From Parapristionchus giblindavisi (Eukaryota; Nematoda; Chromadorea; Rhabditida; Diplogasteridae): a DNA stretch of 64,000 bases. Location: assembly GCA_943737045.1 (NCBI GenBank), contig CALSFV010000261.1, forward strand, positions 186,001-250,000, in the 5' to 3' direction. The position numbers were made by a program, and so were the translations under genes. Positions 35,280-50,500 of the stretch are shown in pieces (within the stretch, counting starts at the first letter, position 1; the number at the start of each line of letters is the position of its first letter). Below the pieces are notes generated by a model that made no database searches, was not told the DNA's origin, and worked only from the letters and a program-made list of their open reading frames with translations.

Positions 35280-38200
35280 TTGGCCGTACTGACCACTTTG
35301 AAATAGTTTCGCTTATTCAGAATTTTTCGCTCTTTCATTTGGTATATGACACGATATGTTTCATTTTCATTTTGATATTTCTCAAGTTATCTTGATCATA
35401 TCAGAGTAAAAGCTCCTTTGTACTTCGGTCATTATAGCAGCAGTAAAATATGACAGCTCGACATGACCTGAAGTGTGTCTCATTCAGAATTTTTTCCTCT
35501 TTCACATAGTATATTACTCGATAAGTATCATTGACAATTAGACTTGTAACGAATATTTTGTACCAAAAATAGAGAGTATTGAAAGATAAATTTGCATATT
35601 GGCCGTACTGACCACTTTGAAATAGTTTCGCTTATTCAGAATTTTTCGCTCTTTCATTTGGTATATGACACGATAGGTTTCATTTTCATTTTGATATTTC
35701 TCAAGTTATCTTGATCATATCAGAGTAAAAGCTCCTTTGTACTTCGGTCATTATAGCAGCAGTAAAATATGACAGCTCGACATGACCTGAAGTGTGTCTC
35801 ATTCAGAATTTTTTCCTCTTTCACATAGTATATTACTCGATAAGTATCATTGACAATTAGACTTGTAACGAATATTTTGTACCAAAAATAGAGAGTATTG
35901 AAAGATAAATTTGCATATTGGCCGTACTGACCACTTTGAAATAGTCTATCTTATTCAGAATTTTTCGCTCTTTCATTTGGTATATGACACGATAGGTTTC
36001 ATTTTCATTTTCATATTTCTCAAGTTATCTTGATCATATCAGAGTAAAAGCTACTTTTGTACTTCGGTCATTATAGCAGCAGTAAAATATGACAGCTCGA
36101 CATGACCTGAAGTGTGTCTCATTCAGAATTTTTTCCTCTTTCACATAGTATATTACTCGATAAGTATCATTGACAATTAGACTTGTAACGAATTATTTTG
36201 TACCAAAAACAGAGAGTATTGAAAGATAAATTTACATATTGGCCGTACTGATCACTTTGAAATAGTTTCTCTTATTCAGAATTTTTCGCTCTTTCATTTG
36301 GTATATGACACGATAGGTTTCATTTTCATTTTGATATTTCTCAAGTTATCTTGATCATATCAGAGTAAAAGCTACTTTTGTACTTCGGTCATTATAGCAG
36401 CAGTAAAATATTACAGCTCGACATGACCTGAAGTGTGTCTCATTCAGAATTTTTTCCTCTTTCACATAGTATATTACTCGATAAGTATCATTGACAATTA
36501 GACTTGTAACGAATATTTTGTACCAAAAATAGAGAGTATTGAAAGATAAATTTGCATATTGGCCGTACTGACCACTTTGAAATAGTCTATCTTATTCAGA
36601 ATTTTTCGCTCTTTCATTTGGTATATGACACGATAGGTTTCATTTTCATTTTCATATTTCTCAAGTTATCTTGATCATATCAGAGTAAAAGCTACTTTTG
36701 TAGTTCGGTCATTATAGCAGCAGTAAAATATGACAGCTCGACATGACCTGAAGTGTGTCTCATTCAGAATTTTTTCCTCTTTCACATAGTATATTACTCG
36801 ATAAGTATCATTGACAATTAGACTTGTAACGAATTATTTTGTACCAAAAACAGAGAGTATTGAAAGATAAATTTACATATTGGCCGTACTGATCACTTTG
36901 AAATAGTTTCTCTTATTCAGAATTTTTCGCTCTTTCATTTGGTATATGACACGATAGGTTTCATTTTCATTTTGATATTTCTCAAGTTATCTTGATCATA
37001 TCAGAGTAAAAGCTACTTTTGTACTTCGGTCATTATAGCAGCAGTAAAATATTACAGCTCGACATGACCTGAAGTGTGTCTCATTCAGAATTTTTTCCTC
37101 TTTCACATAGTATATTACTCGATAAGTATCATTGACAATTAGACTTGTAACGAATTATTTTGTACCAAAAACAGAGAGTATTGAAAGATAAATTTACATA
37201 TTGGCCGTACTGACCACTTTGAAATAGTTTCCCTTATTCAGAATTTTTCGCTCTTTCATTTGGCATATGACACGATAGGTTTCATTTTCACTTTGATATT
37301 TCTCAAGTTATCTTGATCATATCAGAGTAAAAGCTACTTTTGTACTTCGGTCATTATAGCAGCAGTAAAATATGACAGCTCGACATGACCTGAAGTGTGT
37401 CTCATTCAGAATTTTTTCCTCTTTCACATAGTATATTACTCGATAAGTATCATTGACAATTAGACTTGTAACGAATTATTTTGTACCAAAAACAGAGAGT
37501 ATTGAAAGATAAATTTGCATATTGGCCGTACTGACCACTTTGAAATAGTCTATCTTATTCAAAATTTTTCGCTCTTTCATTTGGTATATGGCACGATAGG
37601 TTTCATTTTCATTTTCATATTTCTCAAGTTATCTTGATCATATCAGAGTAAAAGCTACTTTTGTACTTCGGTCATTATAGCAGCAGTAAAATATGACAGC
37701 TCGACATGACCTGAAGTGTGTCTCATTCAGAATTTTTTCCTCTTTCACATAGTATATTACTCGATAAGTATCATTGACAGTTAGACTTGTAACGAATTAT
37801 TTTGTACCAAAAACAGAGAGTATTGAAAGATAAATTTACATATTGGCCGTACTGACCACTTTGAAATAGTTTATCTTATTCAGAATTTTTCGGTCTTTCA
37901 TTTGGTATATGACACGATAGTTTTCATTTTCATTTTGATATTTCTCAAGTTATCTTGATCATATCAGAGTAAAAGCTACTTTTGTACTTCGGTCATTATA
38001 GCAGCAGTAAAATATGACAGCTCGACATGACCTGAAGTGTGTGTGTCTCATTCAGAATTTTTTCCTCTTTCACATAGTATATTACTCGATAAGTATCATT
38101 GACAATTAGACTTGTAACGAATTATTTTGTACCAAAAACAGAGAGTATTGAAAGATAAATTTACATATTGGCCGTACTGATCACTTTGAAATAGTTTCTC

Positions 38201-41200
38201 TTATTCAGAATTTTTCGCTCTTTCATTTGGTATATGACACGATAGGTTTCATTTTCATTTTTATATTTCTCAAGTTATCTTGATCATATCAGAGTAAAAG
38301 CTACTTTTGTACTTCGGTCATTATAGCAGCAGTAAAATATTACAGCTCGACATCACCTGAAGTGTGTCTCATTCAGAATTTTTTCCTCTTTCACATAGTA
38401 TATTACTCGATAAGTATCATTGACAATTAGACTTGTAACGAATATTTTGTACCAAAAATAGAGAGTATTGAAAGATAAATTTGCATATTGGCCGTACTGA
38501 CCACTTTGAAATAGTCTATCTTATTCAGAATTTTTCGCTCTTTCATTTGGTATATGACACGATAGGTTTCATTTTCACTTTGATATTTCTCAAGTTATCT
38601 TGATCATATCAGAGTAAAAGCTACTTTTGTACTTCGGTCATTATAGCAGCAGTAAAATATGACAGCTCGACATGACCTGAAGTGTGTCTCATTCAGAATT
38701 TTTTCCTCTTTCACATAGTATATTACTCGATAAGTATCATTGACAATTAGACTTGTAACGAATTATTTTGTACCAAAAACAGAGAGTATTGAAAGATAAA
38801 TTTACATATTGGCCGTACTGACCACTTTGAAATAGTTTCGCTTATTCAGAATTTTTCGCTCTTTCATTTGGTATATGACACGATATGTTTCATTTTCATT
38901 TTGATATTTCTCAAGTTATCTTGATCATATCAGAGTAAAAGCTCCTTTGTACTTCGGTCATTATAGCAGCAGTAAAATATGACAGCTCGACATGACCTGA
39001 AGTGTGTCTCATTCAGAATTTTTTCCTCTTTCACATAGTATATTACTCGATAAGTATCATTGACAATTAGACTTGTAACGAATTATTTTGTACCAAAAAC
39101 AGAGAGTATTGAAAGATAAATTTACATATTGGCCGTACTGACCACTTTGAAATAGTTTCGCTTATTCAGAATTTTTCGCTCTTTCATTTGGTATATGACA
39201 CGATATGTTTCATTTTCATTTTGATATTTCTCAAGTTATCTTGATCATATCAGAGTAAAAGCTCCTTTGTACTTCGGTCATTATAGCAGCAGTAAAATAT
39301 GACAGCTCGACATGACCTGAAGTGTGTCTCATTCAGAATTTTTTCCTCTTTCACATAGTATATTACTCGATAAGTATCATTGACAATTAGACTTGTAACG
39401 AATATTTTGTACCAAAAATAGAGAGTATTGAAAGATAAATTTGCATATTGGCCGTACTGACCACTTTGAAATAGTTTCGCTTATTCAGAATTTTTCGCTC
39501 TTTCATTTGGTATATGACACGATAGGTTTCATTTTCATTTTGATATTTCTCAAGTTATCTTGATCATATCAGAGTAAAAGCTCCTTTGTACTTCGGTCAT
39601 TATAGCAGCAGTAAAATATGACAGCTCGACATGACCTGAAGTGTGTCTCATTCAGAATTTTTTCCTCTTTCACATAGTATATTACTCGATAAGTATCATT
39701 GACAATTAGACTTGTAACGAATATTTTGTACCAAAAATAGAGAGTATTGAAAGATAAATTTGCATATTGGCCGTACTGACCACTTTGAAATAGTCTATCT
39801 TATTCAGAATTTTTCGCTCTTTCATTTGGTATATGACACGATAGGTTTCATTTTCATTTTCATATTTCTCAAGTTATCTTGATCATATCAGAGTAAAAGC
39901 TACTTTTGTACTTCGGTCATTATAGCAGCAGTAAAATATGACAGCTCGACATGACCTGAAGTGTGTCTCATTCAGAATTTTTTCCTCTTTCACATAGTAT
40001 ATTACTCGATAAGTATCATTGACAATTAGACTTGTAACGAATTATTTTGTACCAAAAACAGAGAGTATTGAAAGATAAATTTACATATTGGCCGTACTGA
40101 TCACTTTGAAATAGTTTCTCTTATTCAGAATTTTTCGCTCTTTCATTTGGTATATGACACGATAGGTTTCATTTTCATTTTGATATTTCTCAAGTTATCT
40201 TGATCATATCAGAGTAAAAGCTACTTTTGTACTTCGGTCATTATAGCAGCAGTAAAATATTACAGCTCGACATGACCTGAAGTGTGTCTCATTCAGAATT
40301 TTTTCCTCTTTCACATAGTATATTACTCGATAAGTATCATTGACAATTAGACTTGTAACGAATTATTTTGTACCAAAAACAGAGAGTATTGAAAGATAAA
40401 TTTACATATTGGCCGTACTGATCACTTTGAAATAGTTTCTCTTATTCAGAATTTTTCGCTCTTTCATTTGGTATATGACACGATAGGTTTCATTTTCATT
40501 TTGATATTTCTCAAGTTATCTTGATCATATCAGAGTAAAAGCTACTTTTGTACTTCGGTCATTATAGCAGCAGTAAAATATTACAGCTCGACATGACCTG
40601 AAGTGTGTCTCATTCAGAATTTTTTCCTCTTTCACATAGTATATTACTCGATAAGTATCATTGACAATTAGACTTGTAACGAATTATTTTGTACCAAAAA
40701 CAGAGAGTATTGAAAGATAAATTTACATATTGGTCGTACTGACCACTTTGAAATAGTTTCCCTTATTCAGAATTTTTCGCTCTTTCATTTGGCATATGAC
40801 ACGATAGGTTTCATTTTCACTTTGATATTTCTCAAGTTATCTTGATCATATCAGAGTAAAAGCTACTTTTGTACTTCGGTCATTATAGCAGCAGTAAAAT
40901 ATGACAGCTCGACATGACCTGAAGTGTGTCTCATTCAGAATTTTTTCCTCTTTCACATAGTATATTACTCGATAAGTATCATTGACAATTAGACTTGTAA
41001 CGAATTATTTTGTACCAAAAACAGAGAGTATTGAAAGATAAATTTGCATATTGGCCGTACTGACCACTTTGAAATAGTCTATCTTATTCAAAATTTTTCG
41101 CTCTTTCATTTGGTATATGGCACGATAGGTTTCATTTTCATTTTCATATTTCTCAAGTTATCTTGATCATATCAGAGTAAAAGCTACTTTTGTACTTCGG

Positions 41201-41850
41201 TCATTATAGCAGCAGTAAAATATGACAGCTCGACATGACCTGAAGTGTGTCTCATTCAGAATTTTTTCCTCTTTCACATAGTATATTACTCGATAAGTAT
41301 CATTGACAGTTAGACTTGTAACGAATTATTTTGTACCAAAAACAGAGAGAATTGAAAGATAAATTTACATATTGGCCGTACTGACCACTTTGAAATAGTT
41401 TATCTTATTCAGAATTTTTCGGTCTTTCATTTGGTATATGACACGATAGTTTTCATTTTCATTTTGATATTTCTCAAGTTATCTTGATCATATCAGAGTA
41501 AAAGCTACTTTTGTACTTCGGTCATTATAGCAGCAGTAAAATATGACAGCTCGACATGACCTGAAGTGTGTGTGTCTCATTCAGAATTTTTTCCTCTTTC
41601 ACATAGTATATTACTCGATAAGTATCATTGACAATTAGACTTGTAACGAATTATTTTGTACCAAAAACAGAGAGTATTGAAAGATAAATTTACATATTGG
41701 CCGTACTGATCACTTTGAAATAGTTTCTCTTATTCAGAATTTTTCGCTCTTTCATTTGGTATATGACACGATAGGTTTCATTTTCATTTTGATATTTCTC
41801 AAGTTATCTTGATCATATCAGAGTAAAAGCTACTTTTGTACTTCGGTCAT
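35280..41850. repeat. Higher-order duplication of 3529 bp (11 monomers)
   Basis: Rare variants recur exactly 3529 bp apart: acgatatg at 35351 and 38880; gaagtgtgtgtgtctc at 38034 and 41563; tcattgacag at 37771 and 41300; the ggcacgatagg variant in the matching monomers. Within the two blocks the order of monomer types is not fully identical, so local gain and loss of single monomers followed. Confidence 0.8.
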
Positions 41851-42014
41851 TATAGCAGCAGTAAAATATTACAGCTCGACATGACCTGAAGTGTGTCTCA
41901 TTCAGAATTTTTTCCTCTTTCACATAGTATATTACTCGATAAGTATCATTGACAATTAGACTTGTAACGAATTATTTTGTACCAAAAACAGAGAGTATTG
42001 AAAGATAAATTTAC

Positions 42015-44577
42015 ATATTGGCCGTACTGACCACTTTGAAATAGTTTCCCTTATTCAGAATTTTTCGCTCTTTCATTTGGCATATGACACGATAGGTTTC
42101 ATTTTCACTTTGATATTTCTCAAGTTATCTTGATCATATCAGAGTAAAAGCTACTTTTGTACTTCGGTCATTATAGCAGCAGTAAAATATGACAGCTCGA
42201 CATGACCTGAAGTGTGTCTCATTCAGAATTTTTTCCTCTTTCACATAGTATATCACTCGATAAGTATCATTGACAATTAGACTTGTAACGAATTTTTTGT
42301 ACCAAAAACAGAGAGTATTGAAAGATAAATTTGCATATTGGCCGTACTGACCACTTTGAAATAGTCTATCTTATTCAAAATTTTTCGCTCTTTCATTTGG
42401 TATATGGCACGATAGGTTTCATTTTCATTTTCATATTTCTCAAGTTATCTTGATCATATCAGAGTAAAAGCTACTTTTGTACTTCGGTCATTATAGCAGC
42501 AGTAAAATATTACAGCTCGACATGACCTGAAGTGTGTCTCATTCATTATTTTTTGCTCTTTCACATAGTATATTACTCGATAAGTATCATTGACAATTAG
42601 ACTTGTAACGAATTATTTTGTACCAAAAACAGAGAGTATTGAAAGATAAATTTACATATTGGCCGTACTGACCACTTTGAAATAGTTTCCCTTATTCAGA
42701 ATTTTTCGCTCTTTCATTTGGCATATGACACGATAGGTTTCATTTTCACTTTGATATTTCTCAAGTTATCTTGATCATATCAGAGTAAAAGCTACTTTTG
42801 TACTTCGGTCATTATAGCAGCAGTAAAATATGACAGCTCGACATGACCTGAAGTGTGTCTCATTCAGAATTTTTTCCTCTTTCACATAGTATATCACTCG
42901 ATAAGTATCATTGACAATTAGACTTGTAACGAATTTTTTGTACCAAAAACAGAGAGTATTGAAAGATAAATTTGCATATTGGCCGTACTGACCACTTTGA
43001 AATAGTCTATCTTATTCAAAATTTTTCGCTCTTTCATTTGGTATATGGCACGATAGGTTTCATTTTCATTTTCATATTTCTCAAGTTATCTTGATCATAT
43101 CAGAGTAAAAGCTACTTTTGTACTTCGGTCATTATAGCAGCAGTAAAATATTACAGCTCGACATGACCTGAAGTGTGTCTCATTCAGAATTTTTTCCTCT
43201 TTCACATAGTATATTACTCGATAAGTATCATTGACAATTAGACTTGTAACGAATTATTTTGTACCAAAAACAGAGAGTATTGAAAGATAAATTTACATAT
43301 TGGCCGTACTGACCACTTTGAAATAGTTTCCCTTATTCAGAATTTTTCGCTCTTTCATTTGGCATATGACACGATAGGTTTCATTTTCACTTTGATATTT
43401 CTCAAGTTATCTTGATCATATCAGAGTAAAAGCTACTTTTGTACTTCGGTCATTATAGCAGCAGTAAAATATGACAGCTCGACATGACCTGAAGTGTGTC
43501 TCATTCAGAATTTTTTCCTCTTTCACATAGTATATCACTCGATAAGTATCATTGACAATTAGACTTGTAACGAATTTTTTGTACCAAAAACAGAGAGTAT
43601 TGAAAGATAAATTTGCATATTGGCCGTACTGACCACTTTGAAATAGTCTATCTTATTCAAAATTTTTCGCTCTTTCATTTGGTATATGGCACGATAGGTT
43701 TCATTTTCATTTTCATATTTCTCAAGTTATCTTGATCATATCAGAGTAAAAGCTACTTTTGTACTTCGGTCATTATAGCAGCAGTAAAATATTACAGCTC
43801 GACATGACCTGAAGTGTGTCTCATTCATTATTTTTTGCTCTTTCACATAGTATATTACTCGATAAGTATCATTGACAATTAGACTTGTAACGAATTATTT
43901 TGTACCAAAAACAGAGAGTATTGAAAGATAAATTTACATATTGGCCGTACTGACCACTTTGAAATAGTTTCCCTTATTCAGAATTTTTCGCTCTTTCATT
44001 TGGCATATGACACGATAGGTTTCATTTTCACTTTGATATTTCTCAAGTTATCTTGATCATATCAGAGTAAAAGCTACTTTTGTACTTCGGTCATTATAGC
44101 AGCAGTAAAATATGACAGCTCGACATGACCTGAAGTGTGTCTCATTCAGAATTTTTTCCTCTTTCACATAGTATATCACTCGATAAGTATCATTGACAAT
44201 TAGACTTGTAACGAATTTTTTGTACCAAAAACAGAGAGTATTGAAAGATAAATTTGCATATTGGCCGTACTGACCACTTTGAAATAGTCTATCTTATTCA
44301 AAATTTTTCGCTCTTTCATTTGGTATATGGCACGATAGGTTTCATTTTCATTTTCATATTTCTCAAGTTATCTTGATCATATCAGAGTAAAAGCTACTTT
44401 TGTACTTCGGTCATTATAGCAGCAGTAAAATATTACAGCTCGACATGACCTGAAGTGTGTCTCATTCAGAATTTTTTCCTCTTTCACATAGTATATTACT
44501 CGATAAGTATCATTGACAATTAGACTTGTAACGAATTATTTTGTACAAAAACAGAGAGTATTGAAAGATAAATTTAC
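42015..44577. repeat. Dimer/tetramer higher-order block
   Basis: Two monomer types alternate strictly four times: one with tagtttccctt and gcatatgac, the other with tagtctatctt, ttcaaaat and tatggcacg. A second variant, cattattttttgctc, marks every second dimer (near 42544 and 43826), so the block also repeats at about 1.28 kb. Confidence 0.8.
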
Positions 44578-47500
44578 ATATTGGCCGTACTGACCACTTT
44601 GAAATAGTTTCGCTTATTCAGAATTTTTCGCTCTTTCATTTGGTATATGACACGATAGGTTTCATTTTCATTTTCATATTTCTCAAGTTATCTTGATCAT
44701 ATCTAAGTAAAAGCTACTTTTGTACTTCGGTCATTATAGCAGCAGTAAAATATTACAGCTCGACATGACCTGAAGTGTGTCTCATTCAGAATTTTTTCCT
44801 CTTTCACATAGTATATTACTCGATAAGTATCATTGACAATTAGACTTGTAACGAATTATTTTGTACCAAAAACAGAGAGTATTGAAAGATAAATTTACAT
44901 ATTGGCCGTACTGACCACTTTGAAATAGTCTATCTTATTCAGAATTTTTCGGTCTTTCATTTGGTATATGCCACGATAGGTTTCATTTTCATTTTCATAT
45001 TTCTCAAGTTATCTTGATCATATCAGAGTAAAAGCTACTTTTGTACTTCTGTCATTATAGCAGCAGTAAAATATTACAGCTCGACATGACCTGAAGTGTG
45101 TCTCATTCAGAATTTTTTCCTCTTTCACATAGTATATTACTCGATAAGTATCATTGACAATTAGACTTGTAACGAATTATTTTGTACCAAAAACAGAGAG
45201 TATTGAAAGATAAATTTACATATTGGCCGTACTGACCACTTTGAAATAGTTTCGCTTATTCAGAATTTTTCGCTCTTTCATTTGGTATATGACACGATAG
45301 GTTTCATTTTCATTTTCATATTTCTCAAGTTATCTTGATCATATCTAAGTAAAAGCTACTTTTGTACTTCGGTCATTATAGCAGCAGTAAAATATTACAG
45401 CTCGACATGACCTGAAGTGTGTCTCATTCAGAATTTTTTCCTCTTTCACATAGTATATTACTCGATAAGTATCATTGACAATTAGACTTGTAACGAATTA
45501 TTTTGTACCAAAAACAGAGAGTATTGAAAGATAAATTTACATATTGGCCGTACTGACCACTTTGAAATAGTCTGTCTTATTCAGAATTTTTCGCTCTTTC
45601 ATTTGGTATATGACACGATAGGTTTCATTTTCATTTTCATATTTCTCAAGTTATCTTGATCATATCTAAGTAAAAGCTACTTTTGTACTTCGGTCATTAT
45701 AGCAGCAGTAAAATATTACAGCTCGACATGACCTGAAGTGTGTCTCATTCAGAATTTTTTCCTCTTTCACATAGTATATTACTCGATAAGTATCATTGAC
45801 AATTAGACTTGTAACGAATTATTTTGTACCAAAAACAGAGAGTATTGAAAGATAAATTTACATATTGGCCGTACTGACCACTTTGAAACAGTCTATCTTA
45901 TTCAGAATTTTTCGGTCTTTCATTTGGTATATGCCACGATAGGTTTCATTTTCATTTTCATATTTCTCAAGTTATCTTGATCATATCAGAGTAAAAGCTA
46001 CTTTTGTACTTCTGTCATTATAGCAGCAGTAAAATATTACAGCTCGACATGACCTGAAGTGTGTCTCATTCAGAATTTTTTCCTCTTTCACATAGTATAT
46101 TACTCGATAAGTATCATTGACAATTAGACTTGTAACGAATTATTTTGTACCAAAAACAGAGAGTATTGAAAGATAAATTTACATATTGGCCGTACTGACC
46201 ACTTTGAAATAGTTTCGCTTATTCAGAATTTTTCGCTCTTTCATTTGGTATATGACACGATAGGTTTCATTTTCATTTTCATATTTCTCAAGTTATCTTG
46301 ATCATATCTAAGTAAAAGCTACTTTTGTACTTCGGTCATTATAGCAGCAGTAAAATATTACAGCTCGACATGACCTGAAGTGTGTCTCATTCAGAATTTT
46401 TTCCTCTTTCACATAGTATATTACTCGATAAGTATCATTGACAATTAGACTTGTAACGAATTATTTTGTACCAAAAACAGAGAGTATTGAAAGATAAATT
46501 TACATATTGGCCGTACTGACCACTTTGAAACCGTCTATCTTATTCAGAATTTTTCGGTCTTTCATTTGGTATATGCCACGATAGTTTTCATTTTCATTTT
46601 CATATTTCTCAAGTTATCTTGATCATATCTAAGTAAAAGCTACTTTTGTACTTCGGTCATTATAGCAGCAGTAAAATATTACAGCTCGACATGACCTGAA
46701 GTGTGTCTCATTCAGAATTTTTCCTCTTTCACATAGTATATTACTCGATAAGTATCATTGACAATTAGACTTGTAACGAATTATTTTGTACCAAAAACAG
46801 AGAGTATTGAAAGATAAATTTACATATTGGCCGTACTGACCACTTTGAAACAGTCTATCTTATTCAGAATTTTTCGGTCTTTCATTTGGTATATGCCACG
46901 ATAGGTTTCATTTTCATTTTCATATTTCTCAAGTTATCTTGATCATATCAGAGTAAAAGCTACTTTTGTACTTCTGTCATTATAGCAGCAGTAAAATATT
47001 ACAGCTCGACATGACCTGAAGTGTGTCTCATTCAGAATTTTTTCCTCTTTCACATAGTATATTACTCGATAAGTATCATTGACAATTAGACTTGTAACGA
47101 ATTATTTTGTACCAAAAACAGAGAGTATTGAAAGATAAATTTACATATTGGCCGTACTGACCACTTTGAAATAGTTTCGCTTATTCAGAATTTTTCGCTC
47201 TTTCATTTGGTATATGACACGATAGGTTTCATTTTCATTTTCATATTTCTCAAGTTATCTTGATCATATCTAAGTAAAAGCTACTTTTGTACTTCGGTCA
47301 TTATAGCAGCAGTAAAATATTACAGCTCGACATGACCTGAAGTGTGTCTCATTCAGAATTTTTTCCTCTTTCACATAGTATATTACTCGATAAGTATCAT
47401 TGACAATTAGACTTGTAACGAATTATTTTGTACCAAAAACAGAGAGTATTGAAAGATAAATTTACATATTGGCCGTACTGACCACTTTGAAATAGTCTGT

Positions 47501-50500
47501 CTTATTCAGAATTTTTCGCTCTTTCATTTGGTATATGACACGATAGGTTTCATTTTCATTTTCATATTTCTCAAGTTATCTTGATCATATCTAAGTAAAA
47601 GCTACTTTTGTACTTCGGTCATTATAGCAGCAGTAAAATATTACAGCTCGACATGACCTGAAGTGTGTCTCATTCAGAATTTTTTCCTCTTTCACATAGT
47701 ATATTACTCGATAAGTATCATTGACAATTAGACTTGTAACGAATTATTTTGTACCAAAAACAGAGAGTATTGAAAGATAAATTTACATATTGGCCGTACT
47801 GACCACTTTGAAACAGTCTATCTTATTCAGAATTTTTCGGTCTTTCATTTGGTATATGCCACGATAGGTTTCATTTTCATTTTCATATTTCTCAAGTTAT
47901 CTTGATCATATCAGAGTAAAAGCTACTTTTGTACTTCTGTCATTATAGCAGCAGTAAAATATTACAGCTCGACATGACCTGAAGTGTGTCTCATTCAGAA
48001 TTTTTTCCTCTTTCACATAGTATATTACTCGATAAGTATCATTGACAATTAGACTTGTAACGAATTATTTTGTACCAAAAACAGAGAGTATTGAAAGATA
48101 AATTTACATATTGGCCGTACTGACCACTTTGAAATAGTTTCGCTTATTCAGAATTTTTCGCTCTTTCATTTGGTATATGACACGATAGGTTTCATTTTCA
48201 TTTTCATATTTCTCAAGTTATCTTGATCATATCAGAGTAAAAGCTACTTTTGTACTTCGGTCATTATAGCAGCAGTAAAATATTACAGCTCGACATGACC
48301 TGAAGTGTGTCTCATTCAGAATTTTTTCCTCTTTCACATAGTATATTACTCGATAAGTATCATTGACAATTAGACTTGTAACGAATTATTTTGTACCAAA
48401 AACAGAGAGTATTGAAAGATAAATTTACATATTGGCCGTACTGACCACTTTGAAACAGTCTATCTTATTCAGAATTTTTCGGTCTTTCATTTGGTATATG
48501 CCACGATAGGTTTCATTTTCATTTTCATATTTCTCAAGTTATCTTGATCATATCAGAGTAAAAGCTACTTTTGTACTTCTGTCATTATAGCAGCAGTAAA
48601 ATATTACAGCTCGACATGACCTGAAGTGTGTCTCATTCAGAATTTTTTCCTCTTTCACATAGTATATTACTCGATAAGTATCATTGACAATTAGACTTGT
48701 AACGAATTATTTTGTACCAAAAACAGAGAGTATTGAAAGATAAATTTACATATTGGCCGTACTGACCACTTTGAAATAGTCTGTCTTATTCAGAATTTTT
48801 CGCTCTTTCATTTGGTATATGACACGATAGGTTTCATTTTCATTTTCATATTTCTCAAGTTATCTTGATCATATCTAAGTAAAAGCTACTTTTGTACTTC
48901 GGTCATTATAGCAGCAGTAAAATATTACAGCTCGACATGACCTGAAGTGTGTCTCATTCAGAATTTTTTCCTCTTTCACATAGTATATTACTCGATAAGT
49001 ATCATTGACAATTAGACTTGTAACGAATTATTTTGTACCAAAAACAGAGAGTATTGAAAGATAAATTTACATATTGGCCGTACTGACCACTTTGAAACAG
49101 TCTATCTTATTCAGAATTTTTCGGTCTTTCATTTGGTATATGCCACGATAGGTTTCATTTTCATTTTCATATTTCTCAAGTTATCTTGATCATATCAGAG
49201 TAAAAGCTACTTTTGTACTTCTGTCATTATAGCAGCAGTAAAATATTACAGCTCGACATGACCTGAAGTGTGTCTCATTCAGAATTTTTTCCTCTTTCAC
49301 ATAGTATATTACTCGATAAGTATCATTGACAATTAGACTTGTAACGAATTATTTTGTACCAAAAACAGAGAGTATTGAAAGATAAATTTACATATTGGCC
49401 GTACTGACCACTTTGAAATAGTTTCGCTTATTCAGAATTTTTCGCTCTTTCATTTGGTATATGACACGATAGGTTTCATTTTCATTTTCATATTTCTCAA
49501 GTTATCTTGATCATATCAGAGTAAAAGCTACTTTTGTACTTCGGTCATTATAGCAGCAGTAAAATATTACAGCTCGACATGACCTGAAGTGTGTCTCATT
49601 CAGAATTTTTTCCTCTTTCACATAGTATATTACTCGATAAGTATCATTGACAATTAGACTTGTAACGAATTATTTTGTACCAAAAACAGAGAGTATTGAA
49701 AGATAAATTTACATATTGGCCGTACTGACCACTTTGAAACAGTCTATCTTATTCAGAATTTTTCGGTCTTTCATTTGGTATATGCCACGATAGGTTTCAT
49801 TTTCATTTTCATATTTCTCAAGTTATCTTGATCATATCAGAGTAAAAGCTACTTTTGTACTTCTGTCATTATAGCAGCAGTAAAATATTACAGCTCGACA
49901 TGACCTGAAGTGTGTCTCATTCAGAATTTTTTCCTCTTTCACATAGTATATTACTCGATAAGTATCATTGACAATTAGACTTGTAACGAATTATTTTGTA
50001 CCAAAAACAGAGAGTATTGAAAGATAAATTTACATATTGGCCGTACTGACCACTTTGAAATAGTTTCGCTTATTCAGAATTTTTCGCTCTTTCATTTGGT
50101 ATATGACACGATAGGTTTCATTTTCATTTTCATATTTCTCAAGTTATCTTGATCATATCTAAGTAAAAGCTACTTTTGTACTTCGGTCATTATAGCAGCA
50201 GTAAAATATTACAGCTCGACATGACCTGAAGTGTGTCTCATTCAGAATTTTTTCCTCTTTCACATAGTATATTACTCGATAAGTATCATTGACAATTAGA
50301 CTTGTAACGAATTATTTTGTACCAAAAACAGAGAGTATTGAAAGATAAATTTACATATTGGCCGTACTGACCACTTTGAAACCGTCTATCTTATTCAGAA
50401 TTTTTCGGTCTTTCATTTGGTATATGCCACGATAGTTTTCATTTTCATTTTGATATTTCTCAAGTTATCTTGATCATATCAGAGTAAAAGCTACTTTTGT

